The translations under genes were made by a program, and so were the position numbers. From Fidelibacterota bacterium (GTDB taxonomy: Bacteria > Fidelibacterota > UBA2242 > JAFGTP01), in the NCBI GenBank assembly GCA_021735285.1, contig JAIPHI010000002.1, positions 1-35,825 on the forward strand: a stretch of DNA of 35,825 nt, given 5' to 3'. Below are positions 8,510 to 16,646 of the stretch, piece after piece. Position 1 is the first letter of the stretch. Each line of letters begins with the position of its first letter. The notes below the pieces were generated by a model. The model was not told the origin of the DNA. It saw nothing but the letters and a program-made list of their open reading frames with translations, and ran no database searches.

Positions 8510-9226
8510 TTACCTCCATTTTCTCATTTCCAGAACTCGAATACTCAGAAGTAAAAAGAAAGTGATAATCGATGCGAAATAGATTATATTTCGAGAATCT
8601 ATCACTCCTCTGGAGATACTTTCAAAATGATAACCGGTGCTCATGTATTGAAAAATAGTGCTTAAAAATCCCGGTACAAACATCAAAATTTTATCAAGAA
8701 TGAAAAATATGGCAATAATTAAAAAACTAACAATAAAGGCCACTATTTGATTGTCCGTAATAGAACTGGCAAACAAACCAATAGCAGAGTAAACGCCACC
8801 AAGCAATAATAAGCCAATATAACCACACAGCAGGGCGCCAATATCTACATTATTACCGATTATCAATACTGTAAAAAATTGGGTAAAAGTAAACAATAGA
8901 GCTATTCCGATCAAAGCCATACTGGCTAAAAATTTACCAACCACAATATCAGCATCGGAAACCGGTAAAGTAGTTAGAAATTCCATTGTTCCATCATTCT
9001 TTTCTTCTGCAATCAGGTTCATAGTAAGGGCCGGGATAAAGGCCAAATATATAATGGGAATCACACTAAATAATTGCCTTAGATCGGATTGATTGATAAG
9101 AAAGAAAGTATTCATTGAAAACCATCCGGCGAGAAGAAGAAAAACGATCAATGTGATATATGCTACGGCACTGTTAAAAAAAGATGAAAATTCCTTTTTA
9201 TAAATTAAACCTATGTTAGTTTTCAT
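8510..9226 (-). CDS. GldF-like ABC-2 permease
   Basis: This is a 238-residue integral membrane protein with about six membrane segments. The cytoplasmic coupling segment EEKNDGTMEFLTTLPVSD after the second helix is characteristic of ABC-2/NosY/GldF-type permeases and would contact the ATPase encoded just upstream. The frame extends six codons further, but AAGGAGG (9232-9238) is ideally placed for the ATG at 9226, inside the end of the ATPase gene. The 11-base overlap suggests translational coupling. It is the membrane half of the Gld-type exporter. Confidence 0.88.
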   Translation of the reverse strand: MKTNIGLIYKKEFSSFFNSAVAYITLIVFLLLAGWFSMNTFFLINQSDLRQLFSVIPIIYLAFIPALTMNLIAEEKNDGTMEFLTTLPVSDADIVVGKFLASMALIGIALLFTFTQFFTVLIIGNNVDIGALLCGYIGLLLLGGVYSAIGLFASSITDNQIVAFIVSFLIIAIFFILDKILMFVPGFLSTIFQYMSTGYHFESISRGVIDSRNIIYFASIITFFLLLSIRVLEMRKWR

Positions 9227-10166
9227 TGGAACCTCCTTGTTCAACAGTTAGTTTTCTGAATACATCTTCAAGACTTGTTCTTGATCGGCTCATTTCCAGG
9301 ATTTTCCATTCATTATTAACAGCAAATTCAAAAATTTCCTCCCTGGGATCGATTGTATTGGGATATTCCAATTTTAATTTTGCACCTTCCTTACTATCAT
9401 CAATTTCTACAATTTTGATCTTATTATCGATTTCAGAAATGCTTTCCAGCTTTTTTTCATCTGCATTTTTGAGCTCCATCTCAAGTAGTGTATCACCTCT
9501 GAATTTTGCCATTAGTTCATCCAGGGTTCCATCGGCTGCAATTTTACCTTCATTAATGATCACCATCCTATCTGCTGTAGCCTGAATTTCCTGTAAAATA
9601 TGGCTGGAAATCAAAACTGTTTTCTTTTTACCGAGAGTTTTGATCAATTCGCGAATTTCAGCGATCTGATTGGGATCGAGTCCGGAAGTAGGTTCATCCA
9701 GTATTAAGATACTGGGATCATGAATAATAGCCTGAGCTAAACCGACTCTCTGTTTGTAACCCTTGGAAAGGACACCAATCTCCCGGTGGATAACCCTCTT
9801 TAAACCACATACCTCAATAACTTCCTTGATGCGATCTTTAATAAGATTATCATCAATTTTTCGCATTTTGGCTACGAATTTCAAAAAATCATAGACTATC
9901 ATATCCTCATACAGAGGATTGTGTTCGGGCAAATATCCGAGATTATTCCGGATTTCAAAGGAGTCTTCGATGACATTATAATCATCGACAAAAATATTAC
10001 CTTCGCTAGGTGCCAAATAGGATGTCATTATCTGCATAGTCGTAGTTTTTCCAGCCCCATTTGGCCCTAAAAAGCCAAGAATCTCTCCATCCTGCACTTG
10101 AAAATTGATTTGATCCAATGCCCGAAACGAACCATAATACTTTGTTAAATTTTCAATTCGTATCAT
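9216..10166 (-). CDS. GldA-like ABC transporter ATP-binding protein
   Basis: This 316-residue nucleotide-binding subunit has Walker A GPNGAGKTT at 34-42, signature LSKGYKQR at 133-140 (LSKGY in place of the common LSGGQ, typical of this subfamily), Walker B ILILDEPT at 153-160 and the switch histidine in ISSHIL near 187. About 90 extra C-terminal residues beyond the core domain are usual for GldA/NatA-type ATPases. It powers the GldF/GldG-like membrane components encoded downstream. I place the start at the ATG 10166 rather than the GTG at 10172, because GGAG lies seven bases before the ATG and almost touches the GTG. This is the first gene of the operon. Confidence 0.92.
   Translation of the reverse strand: MIRIENLTKYYGSFRALDQINFQVQDGEILGFLGPNGAGKTTTMQIMTSYLAPSEGNIFVDDYNVIEDSFEIRNNLGYLPEHNPLYEDMIVYDFLKFVAKMRKIDDNLIKDRIKEVIEVCGLKRVIHREIGVLSKGYKQRVGLAQAIIHDPSILILDEPTSGLDPNQIAEIRELIKTLGKKKTVLISSHILQEIQATADRMVIINEGKIAADGTLDELMAKFRGDTLLEMELKNADEKKLESISEIDNKIKIVEIDDSKEGAKLKLEYPNTIDPREEIFEFAVNNEWKILEMSRSRTSLEDVFRKLTVEQGGSNEN
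9232..9238 (-). promoter_or_regulatory. Ribosome binding site fixing the GldF-like start
   Basis: AAGGAGG on the minus strand is five bases before the ATG at 9226. It would lie inside the coding region if the longer ATG at 9244 were used, so the shorter start is preferred. Confidence 0.7.
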
Positions 10167-10559
10167 AGACACTCTCCAAATTTCATTATTATTTTAACAT
10201 TTACAATTCAAATAAAACTAGATTATTTCTCATATATATCAATTTATAAATGTGGACTGAGAAGTATTTCATCACTATGGAATATACTTATTTAAATCTA
10301 TTCGACAATTTCCTTAGATTATGCAGTAATTTCCCCTACCTACTTTTTACATTATTTTAATTAGATGGTCATCATATTAAGAGTACTAATTCATAGTTTA
10401 TATTAAAATTACAGCTCGTTAATATACAAAAAAATTAATAAAATGTTCCAGAAAAAAAATTAATTTGTTTTTATAGTAAAAGCTGCATCCAATGGGGGGC
10501 GAATTTTTAAATTCAGATCTGAATTTGCTGATTCTAAAACTTAAATTTTATCTAATTTA
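10167..10559. other. 393-base AT-rich intergenic region (operon leader; contains palindromes)
   Basis: No credible gene is seen. The left part should hold the promoter of the Gld-type operon, but I cannot point to convincing -35/-10 boxes. The right part, directly downstream of lgt, carries a perfect 18-bp palindrome AAATTCAGA/TCTGAATTT (10509-10526), overlapped by a second inverted repeat GAATTT-TT-AAATTC (10501-10514). A run of six G at 10494-10499 is striking in this AT-rich setting. Neither hairpin is followed by a T-tract on the lgt strand. Confidence 0.4.
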
Positions 10560-11390
10560 TTATTTTCCCTTATCAAGCTCTGTCTTCGGTTGTTTAGCAA
10601 ACCATTTAAAAATGATAGCTCCCGTTATAATCAAAAATAGTGATGAGAATTGATAATTAGTTAGCCCCAAAAAGCCTTCCGGGTTAATCCTGATAAATTC
10701 GATAAGAAAGCGTTCCGTACCAGTGATAATAAAATACAAAGCAAAAGTGGACCAGCGATATTTTAATTTTGGACGAATATATTTGATGAGAATGAATGCC
10801 ATTATAAAATTAAAACCCATTTCATATAACTGAGTGGGATGCACAGGCATAGGATGATTGGCTGAATATTCGATTAAACCTTCCTGGATTTGATGATGAA
10901 AAGCATTACTGCCTCTGGGGAATGTCACACCTAAAAAACTATTAGTACAAACACCATGACAACAACCGGCAAAGAAACATCCGATTCTGCCTATTCCGTG
11001 TCCAATCAAAAGAAGAGGAGCAATTATATCAGCATACATTCCCAGCGGTTTTCTCTTTTTTAGAAGAAATAAAATTACAGCAATGGTGCCTCCGATTAAT
11101 CCGCCATGAAAAACCAAACCGGAACCGGAAAAGATCATCCCCAAAGGGTCCTGTAGAGTCCGTGAAAAATGCTCAAATAAATAAAATAACCGTCCTCCGA
11201 CAATACCTCCGATTGCAGCCCAGAAAACAATATCCGCCGCAATAATAGGATCCTGTTTCCGTCTTTTAACTTCCCATTGCAAAATAAAGTAACAGGTTAA
11301 AAAAGCAACGGCCATCATAAATCCATAAGTGCGGATAGTGAGATCACCAATGATCGGTAGATTTTCGAATTTGAATAATGTTGGATGCAT
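10560..11390 (-). CDS. lgt: Prolipoprotein diacylglyceryl transferase
   Basis: This 276-residue, seven-helix-type inner-membrane enzyme transfers diacylglycerol from phosphatidylglycerol to the lipobox cysteine of prolipoproteins, the first step of lipoprotein maturation. Visible motifs are FHGG (94-97), the Lgt signature GHGIGRIGCFFAGCCHG (130-146) with the conserved Arg at 135, and HPTQLYE (184-190). The GCFFAGCC form, in place of the proteobacterial GNFIN, is common outside Proteobacteria. The start has AAGGAT upstream inside the end of the nitroreductase gene, with only two bases between the genes. At least one likely client, the GH127-type lipoprotein, is encoded in this window. Confidence 0.96.
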   Translation of the reverse strand: MHPTLFKFENLPIIGDLTIRTYGFMMAVAFLTCYFILQWEVKRRKQDPIIAADIVFWAAIGGIVGGRLFYLFEHFSRTLQDPLGMIFSGSGLVFHGGLIGGTIAVILFLLKKRKPLGMYADIIAPLLLIGHGIGRIGCFFAGCCHGVCTNSFLGVTFPRGSNAFHHQIQEGLIEYSANHPMPVHPTQLYEMGFNFIMAFILIKYIRPKLKYRWSTFALYFIITGTERFLIEFIRINPEGFLGLTNYQFSSLFLIITGAIIFKWFAKQPKTELDKGK

Positions 11391-11392
11391 AT

Positions 11393-11983
11393 TTAATCCT
11401 TAAAAGAGTTTACTGTTAAAATATCTTCTAGGGAGCGTTTGGGAACGTGTAATTTACCCTGTTCGTCCTGCCAGTATTTAATATCATCTTCATAAGGTTC
11501 TACTACTGGCTTTTCAGCAGGATAACCAATTGCAATTACCGAATCGATCTTATATTTATCCGGAACATTAAACTTAGTTCTAAATTGCTCTCTATCAACT
11601 GAAAGTAGCCAGCACGTGCCTATCCCATATGCCCAGGCTGCAATAATAAAATTTTCAATCGCAGCGCCTGTTTCATAAGCAGGTTTGATCTGTTTTTTTT
11701 CTTGATTTAAAAGCACTGTTAAATATGCGGTGGGTCGCTGATCCGGTTGGGGATCCCCAGCGGGTTGAATATATGCGGCCCATTGTAGTAGAGGGAAAAT
11801 TTGATCACACTTATCATTGTCATCAACATAGAAGTATTCCAGAGGTTGGAGATTAGCTGCTGAGGGTGATAAGCGGGCCGTATCAATACAAGCCCGAATA
11901 ATCTCCCGGGGTAGTTCTTTCTGTGAAAATTGTCTAATAGATCTTCTTGTCTTTAATAATTCTATGACTTCTTTGCCATTCAT
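11393..11983 (-). CDS. Nitroreductase-family FMN-dependent oxidoreductase
   Basis: This 196-residue flavoprotein has the family's N-terminal FMN-phosphate motif TRRSIRQF (12-19), SPSAANLQP near 40-48, and the central helix ETGAAIENFIIAAWAYGIGTCW followed by IGYPAEKPV. Members reduce nitro compounds, quinones or other substrates with NAD(P)H; the true substrate here is unknown. AAGGAG lies seven bases before the ATG. It sits between the EEP-fold gene (13-base gap) and lgt (2-base gap), so the three are probably co-transcribed, though no functional link is obvious. Confidence 0.88.
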   Translation of the reverse strand: MNGKEVIELLKTRRSIRQFSQKELPREIIRACIDTARLSPSAANLQPLEYFYVDDNDKCDQIFPLLQWAAYIQPAGDPQPDQRPTAYLTVLLNQEKKQIKPAYETGAAIENFIIAAWAYGIGTCWLLSVDREQFRTKFNVPDKYKIDSVIAIGYPAEKPVVEPYEDDIKYWQDEQGKLHVPKRSLEDILTVNSFKD

Positions 11984-11996
11984 GTCAAGACTCCTT

Positions 11997-12827
11997 TTAT
12001 TGGATATCTATATTTGCTGATAATGGTAGATGGGTTGAGATTTTTCTTGTTAATTCTGTATGAAGGATTTTACCTTCTAAAATTTTTATATTTTTGCTAA
12101 AAAACAGGTGATCGTATCTTTGTTCCGGATTTTTAGCCGGGAAGGAATACTTTAATTCGCTATGATCAAAAATGGAGTAATAGCTTTTGTTTAAATCCAA
12201 AATTTCCCTGTTATCGACTTGTGCCGGGACTGTTGCGGCTATGATGACATGTTGCTTATTAAGTCCTCTTTCGGAAATAAAATTTTCTAATTCCGTTAAC
12301 CTGATTTTGAAATTATCTTTTTTAAGTGAAGTGGTCAATACATGCAGCTCGATTCCTTCGTAACCGAGGGCTACATATAGAAAGGCATTTTGGTCCTTAT
12401 TACGCTCTCTGAATAGAACATTTTGGGCAAATTCTATAGGGAACCTTGTGTAAATAGCATTACCTGACCAGCCATCTCCAATTTGAAAGGCTTCACCCCA
12501 ACTATGTTGCATTTTAAGTGTTTCCCTCAATTTTCTAGGCTGATTTATATAACCGGACCTTTTAACACCGTTATCGATTGAATTGATACAGAGTATATCC
12601 GGTTGCTCTTGTTGGATCAATTCGTTGATATAGCCCAAATTTGATTTATTCTGGGGAGTAAGACCATGGTTAATATTGTATTGCATAACACGAATATGGC
12701 CGGGATAAAGAATAACTCTTTTTTGCTCCCTTCGGTCTTCACGCATCCCCAGGTAAAGACCTATTCCAATGCTGACAATAAATAATATTATAAGAGTAAA
12801 TGTAAGGACAATAGTTCTTTTTTTCAC
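11997..12827 (-). CDS. Membrane-anchored endonuclease/exonuclease/phosphatase-fold protein, catalytically degenerate
   Basis: This 276-residue protein has an N-terminal membrane anchor (about 6-27) and an EEP-fold (DNase I-like) domain from about residue 45. The fold landmarks are recognisable (VMQYNINHG 48-55, GNAIYTRFPI 122-131, RYDHLFF 237-243, STHLPL 264-269), but key residues are replaced. The metal-binding Glu of the usual LQE is Ser83, the catalytic His of THL is Ser167, the Asp/Asn of GDFN are Thr199/Pro201, and the Asp of SDH is Thr265. It is therefore probably not a nuclease or phosphatase and may bind a ligand. I start at GTG 12827, which has GGAGA five bases upstream; the ATG at 12839 overlaps that site. 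Confidence 0.8.
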   Translation of the reverse strand: MKKRTIVLTFTLIILFIVSIGIGLYLGMREDRREQKRVILYPGHIRVMQYNINHGLTPQNKSNLGYINELIQQEQPDILCINSIDNGVKRSGYINQPRKLRETLKMQHSWGEAFQIGDGWSGNAIYTRFPIEFAQNVLFRERNKDQNAFLYVALGYEGIELHVLTTSLKKDNFKIRLTELENFISERGLNKQHVIIAATVPAQVDNREILDLNKSYYSIFDHSELKYSFPAKNPEQRYDHLFFSKNIKILEGKILHTELTRKISTHLPLSANIDIQ

Positions 12828-12832
12828 AATTA

Positions 12833-12837
12833 TCTCC
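12833..12837 (-). promoter_or_regulatory. Ribosome binding site favouring a GTG start for the EEP-fold gene
   Basis: GGAGA on the minus strand is five bases before GTG 12827-12825. The in-frame ATG at 12839 overlaps this site and has no ribosome site of its own, which argues for GTG. Confidence 0.55.
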
Positions 12838-13024
12838 ATTCAGACTATATTAATTATCCGGACTTATATTTTATTCAATAATTGTATTAAGGGCAAACTT
12901 CTATCATTTATATCTTTTTAAAATCACTCAACCCGTTTTTAATTTATATGAACCCAGATCAGTCTCAATACAGCAGCAATAATAAATTTTTAAGCTATGA
13001 AAGTATTCCGTAAAATAGCTTTAT

Positions 13025-13414
13025 CTATGAAATTTTCACCCATACATTACGGGTTCTGGGGCCATCAAACTCACAGAAGAATATCCCTTGCCAGGTACCT
13101 AATTGAAGACTACCATTATCAAGAATTACCTGAACAGTATTACCTACAAGTGAAGATTTTATATGCGAATCCGAGTTGCCTTCGGCATGGGAATAATTTT
13201 CATTTTTTGGAACCATTTTTTTAAGTTTTCTTTCTATGTCTGAGGCCACACTGGGATCAGCACTTTCGTTGATGGTGATAGCTCCCGTTGTATGAGGGCA
13301 GTAAACAGTACATACACCGTCTTTTACACCGCTATCTTTTACTGCTGATTGTACTCTTCTGGTTATATCGATCAATTCATTTCTAGTAGTTGTACTTATT
13401 GAAAATTTTTCCAT
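13025..13414 (-). CDS. YjbQ/UPF0047-family protein
   Basis: This 129-residue protein carries the three conserved blocks of the YjbQ (UPF0047) family: CPHTTGAITINE, the central SHAEGNSDSHIKSSLVG and the C-terminal GTWQGIFFCEFDGPR. Members are small trimeric beta-rich proteins. E. coli YjbQ has been linked to a weak thiamine-phosphate synthase activity, but the physiological role is unsettled. GGGAGGT (13418-13424) fits the ATG at 13414 and would overlap coding from the upstream ATG at 13426. It follows the GATase-like protein gene after about 60 bases on the same strand and precedes the EEP-fold gene after 185 bases. Confidence 0.9.
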   Translation of the reverse strand: MEKFSISTTTRNELIDITRRVQSAVKDSGVKDGVCTVYCPHTTGAITINESADPSVASDIERKLKKMVPKNENYSHAEGNSDSHIKSSLVGNTVQVILDNGSLQLGTWQGIFFCEFDGPRTRNVWVKIS

Positions 13415-13417
13415 AAT

Positions 13418-13424
13418 ACCTCCC
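13418..13424 (-). promoter_or_regulatory. Ribosome binding site fixing the YjbQ-family start
   Basis: GGGAGGT on the minus strand lies three bases before ATG 13414. The earlier in-frame ATG at 13426 immediately precedes the site, so it is unlikely to be the start. Confidence 0.65.
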
Positions 13425-13475
13425 ATATTATATTTTTTTATAAAATCTTATCTCATGAATTAAATCATAAAAATA

Positions 13476-14744
13476 TTAGGTCTTCCTTTTCTTCTTCTTG
13501 GCTGAGGGGAATAAAACATTATTAAGAATTAATCTATAACCGGGTGAATGTTTATGAAGCTCCAAGCGTGTTTTTGGATCGCCAACATAATGTTTGTAAT
13601 CCTCAGGATCATGCCCTCCCAGAAATGTAAATGTTCCCTGGCCTTGATTGCCATGCAGATATTTAACCTGCTTACCATCTTTTACCTCTCCGAGAACAAC
13701 CACTGATTCTTTGATCTTACTGCGTAAAAAGCCGGTTGTTTGCCCCATAAAACCTTTCACAATATTCTGATGATTTTGTGTTAACATAGTGGGCACTGGG
13801 TCATATTTTGCAGAAAATTGAAACAAATTAAAATAATCCGCCATTGCTCCTCGGGCAACCGGATTATTACTGGGGGGATAATCTATATCTGAAAATTCAT
13901 AGACCATAGGGCTGGTGTACAATTTAAAATCTTTGAAAGCCAGAGTATTGGAATAATTAAGTTTTTTCTGTAGATTGGGTTCCGGTGGGTCACCGTCAAA
14001 AGGGCTGGCCACAATGTCCACACCTTGTGAAGCCAGGGCAATATCGAGTGCATCGGTTGCTGCACACATAGCAAATAAAAAACCACCTTCATTAACAAAT
14101 TTTTTAATTTTGGCGGCTACCGCTTTTTTCTGTTGAGACACGCTTTCAAAACCTAACTCCCGGGCCAGTGCTTCGTATTGTTGTTTCTGATCTTTATACC
14201 ATTTGTGGTTTCTGTAATTGGCATAAAATTTTCCATACTGCCCTGTGAAATCTTCATGGTGTAAATGTAGCCAATCATATTCATTAAGCTTTTCATTTAA
14301 AACTTCTTTATCCCAGACCTTGTCATAATCTATTTCAGCATAGGTAAGAGCCATTGTCACAGCATCATCCCAGGGCTGAGTGTTGGGTGGCGTGTAGATA
14401 GCGATTTTGGCGGCTTTTTCCAGTAAGGCAATATCCATATTGTTTTTATCTATTGTTGAATAGATCTGCATCACTGAAGAATTACCGGGTCTTTCAAAAT
14501 TGACTCCCCTTAAGCGCATCTCTTCGATTATTGCAGGGCGAGTATCTGTCATGAAGGAACCGCCGCGATAATTCAACAGCCATTCAACATTCTGGCCTTG
14601 TTTAAGTATCCAGTAAACAACGCCATAAGCTTTGAGATGGTCCGTTTGAGAGCGATCCATGGGGATTAAGACTTTGGCTGCGAAAGATATGTGAATTGAA
14701 AGTAAAATTAAGATTACCAACAATATCTTCTTAAGTTTTGGCAT
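13476..14744 (-). CDS. Secreted GATase-like protein (often labelled 'asparagine synthetase B', a doubtful name)
   Basis: This 422-residue protein has a signal peptide (MPKLKKILLVILILL...SFA, cleavage near 22/23), so it acts outside the cytoplasm. I recall close FCB relatives being labelled asparagine synthetase B, but the sequence has no SGGxDS ATP-pyrophosphatase loop and no N-terminal catalytic Cys. The segment KKFVNEGGFLFAMCAATDAL (214-233) looks like the core of a class I GATase-like/ThuA-like fold, with C227 at the nucleophile-elbow position. A similar GGFLHADD segment occurs in the DUF4159 protein at the head of the same operon. A conserved-looking C-terminal part holds GTFTFLGGHDPED. 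The tail is very basic (KKKKRKT). The function is unknown. It lies 12 bases after the TPR gene. Confidence 0.7.
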   Translation of the reverse strand: MPKLKKILLVILILLSIHISFAAKVLIPMDRSQTDHLKAYGVVYWILKQGQNVEWLLNYRGGSFMTDTRPAIIEEMRLRGVNFERPGNSSVMQIYSTIDKNNMDIALLEKAAKIAIYTPPNTQPWDDAVTMALTYAEIDYDKVWDKEVLNEKLNEYDWLHLHHEDFTGQYGKFYANYRNHKWYKDQKQQYEALARELGFESVSQQKKAVAAKIKKFVNEGGFLFAMCAATDALDIALASQGVDIVASPFDGDPPEPNLQKKLNYSNTLAFKDFKLYTSPMVYEFSDIDYPPSNNPVARGAMADYFNLFQFSAKYDPVPTMLTQNHQNIVKGFMGQTTGFLRSKIKESVVVLGEVKDGKQVKYLHGNQGQGTFTFLGGHDPEDYKHYVGDPKTRLELHKHSPGYRLILNNVLFPSAKKKKRKT

Positions 14745-14756
14745 ATTTCCACTTCT

Positions 14757-16646
14757 TTAATTTTCTGATAATTTCCTTAATGTTTTACGAGCTTTCTCAA
14801 CATTAATATCATTTGGATAGTTAACTACCAATTCTTGATACCAATGTTTGGCCATTTTACTATCTTGCTTTTGATCCTTGGCGACTTCAGCCAACATGTA
14901 AATTACATCTCCTCGATAAATACTGGTACTGTCCATTTTTGACACCAGTTTTTCGGCCTTCTGATAATTTTTGAAATATAATTCCAGTTGAATACTCCGA
15001 AATAAGGCCGGCTCATATACAGCACTGGAATAATTGTTAACAATATAATTATAGGTATTCCTGGCTTTTGCCAGCTTATCCTGTCTCAGTTCGATCTCAC
15101 CCTGAATGAAATCCTGGTAACCCTTTGCATCTTTGATCTTTTGCACAAAAATATAGAATTCCAGAATATCATTATATTGCTTCTCTTGAAAATCTAATTT
15201 ATTAAGAGCTTGATTGGCAAGTGAATCTATATTTTTATGATTATTGTAAAATTCGAAAAGCAGAAGATCAGGATACAATTTTTTCTTATATTTTGTATTA
15301 ACCCGGGGAAATATTTTTTCTATTTCCGCCAGGGCTTCCTGTTTCTCTCCGCGAGCCAGATAAGTATGCGCCAGTTTGCTAGTACATTTAATCCGAAAGT
15401 CATAATTCCCAGCCTGTTTGTAGGCAGTCCTGAAAAATTTCAAAGCTGCATCAAAATCACGGGCGCCTACCAGTGATAAATTCCCCAGTCTATAATTAAC
15501 TTCTGCTGAAAATTGGGCTTTCTGGTTTTGATGCAATAAAGTATCATAAATAGAAAATGCCTCTTCAAGATACTTTAAATCCGAGTCTATTCCATAGTAG
15601 TATATACTCTTGAAAAAATAATTATTAGGATAGAAGTAATTGAAAATATTGGTCTTGCGGTCTTCTATCTTTTTCTCAGCAATATTTGCAATGCCTAAAA
15701 AAGCCTGATGATGAATACTATTTAAATTTTGATTTTTAAGAATTCTGTAATAAGTGCTTTCCGCCTCTGCAAATTCTTTCTCTTTGATTAGATTTTCACA
15801 CAGCTTTTTTATATGCTGACCTGAATAATTATGGGCTTGTTCGATATTCATAGTGGTTTCAATTGCACGTTCATACTGTTTGTATTTGAAATATAATTTG
15901 GCTTTAATTTCTAGCAAATTAGTATTTTTTGTATTGGAAGGAATTTCGTTTTTCAAATAGTTTTCTATTTGATCAAAGGTGCTTTTATTGTCCGGAAATT
16001 TTAAAAGATTGCGGGTAATGTGATCGTATTGTCCTCTATGGCGGGCGTATTTTAAAAATTCATGGAGAGCCTCCTGATATTTTGCCTGATTTCTATATAG
16101 TTGTCCCAGTTCAAGAGCCATTAATTGATCATTATCATATCGCTCCCGAAATTTTTTGACCAGGTCTTCACTTTTTTCATACTCCTTTAATCTAACATAT
16201 TGCATAAATAATTTTCTATAAACCATCTCGGAGTGTTCGAAATTATCCAGAAATTCATTCCACTGTTGATAGGCACTCTCTTTCTTACCCATTTTATAAT
16301 ATGCTTCACCAAGGTTTAGCCAGGCACTTTGATCACTATCCTTTCTCTTTAGATAACTTTCCAGCACACTGGCCATTTCTTCAAATTTGGACTTTTTATA
16401 AAGGAGCCTAATATAACTTTTTAAATAGGTGGATTTTTTAGGTTTTTGCTTGTGCAGATATTTATAGATCTCTAAAGCATCATCAATGCGTCCGTTTTTC
16501 TCCAATTGGGCAGCCATTTGATATCTTTTTTGGAGCTCCTGATGAGTAGAGTCCACTTCTTTCCAGTTTTGAGCTTTAATAGGCATAAAGAGAGCTACAA
16601 TAATAATTATGTAGAAAATTATGCTGATATTTTTAATATATTGCAT
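14757..16646 (-). CDS. Secreted tetratricopeptide-repeat protein
   Basis: This 629-residue protein has an N-terminal signal peptide or anchor (about residues 4-25, ending PIKAQ). The rest is almost wholly helical TPR-type repeats. Recognisable units include AQLEKNGRIDDALEIYKYL, SAWLNLGEAYYKMGKKESAY and, near the C-terminus, NTYNYIVNNYSSAVYEPAL and AKHWYQELVVNYP. Such solenoids act as periplasmic scaffolds; no enzymatic motif is seen. The start ATG overlaps the stop codon of the DUF4175 gene (TAATG), indicating translational coupling and probably matched amounts. The middle (about 330-470) is less regular but still helical. Confidence 0.85.
   Translation of the reverse strand: MQYIKNISIIFYIIIIVALFMPIKAQNWKEVDSTHQELQKRYQMAAQLEKNGRIDDALEIYKYLHKQKPKKSTYLKSYIRLLYKKSKFEEMASVLESYLKRKDSDQSAWLNLGEAYYKMGKKESAYQQWNEFLDNFEHSEMVYRKLFMQYVRLKEYEKSEDLVKKFRERYDNDQLMALELGQLYRNQAKYQEALHEFLKYARHRGQYDHITRNLLKFPDNKSTFDQIENYLKNEIPSNTKNTNLLEIKAKLYFKYKQYERAIETTMNIEQAHNYSGQHIKKLCENLIKEKEFAEAESTYYRILKNQNLNSIHHQAFLGIANIAEKKIEDRKTNIFNYFYPNNYFFKSIYYYGIDSDLKYLEEAFSIYDTLLHQNQKAQFSAEVNYRLGNLSLVGARDFDAALKFFRTAYKQAGNYDFRIKCTSKLAHTYLARGEKQEALAEIEKIFPRVNTKYKKKLYPDLLLFEFYNNHKNIDSLANQALNKLDFQEKQYNDILEFYIFVQKIKDAKGYQDFIQGEIELRQDKLAKARNTYNYIVNNYSSAVYEPALFRSIQLELYFKNYQKAEKLVSKMDSTSIYRGDVIYMLAEVAKDQKQDSKMAKHWYQELVVNYPNDINVEKARKTLRKLSEN

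Noticed and set aside
12997..13224. 75-codon plus-strand frame over the YjbQ-family gene
   Set aside because: It is an antisense shadow of strongly conserved YjbQ motifs and has no family signal.
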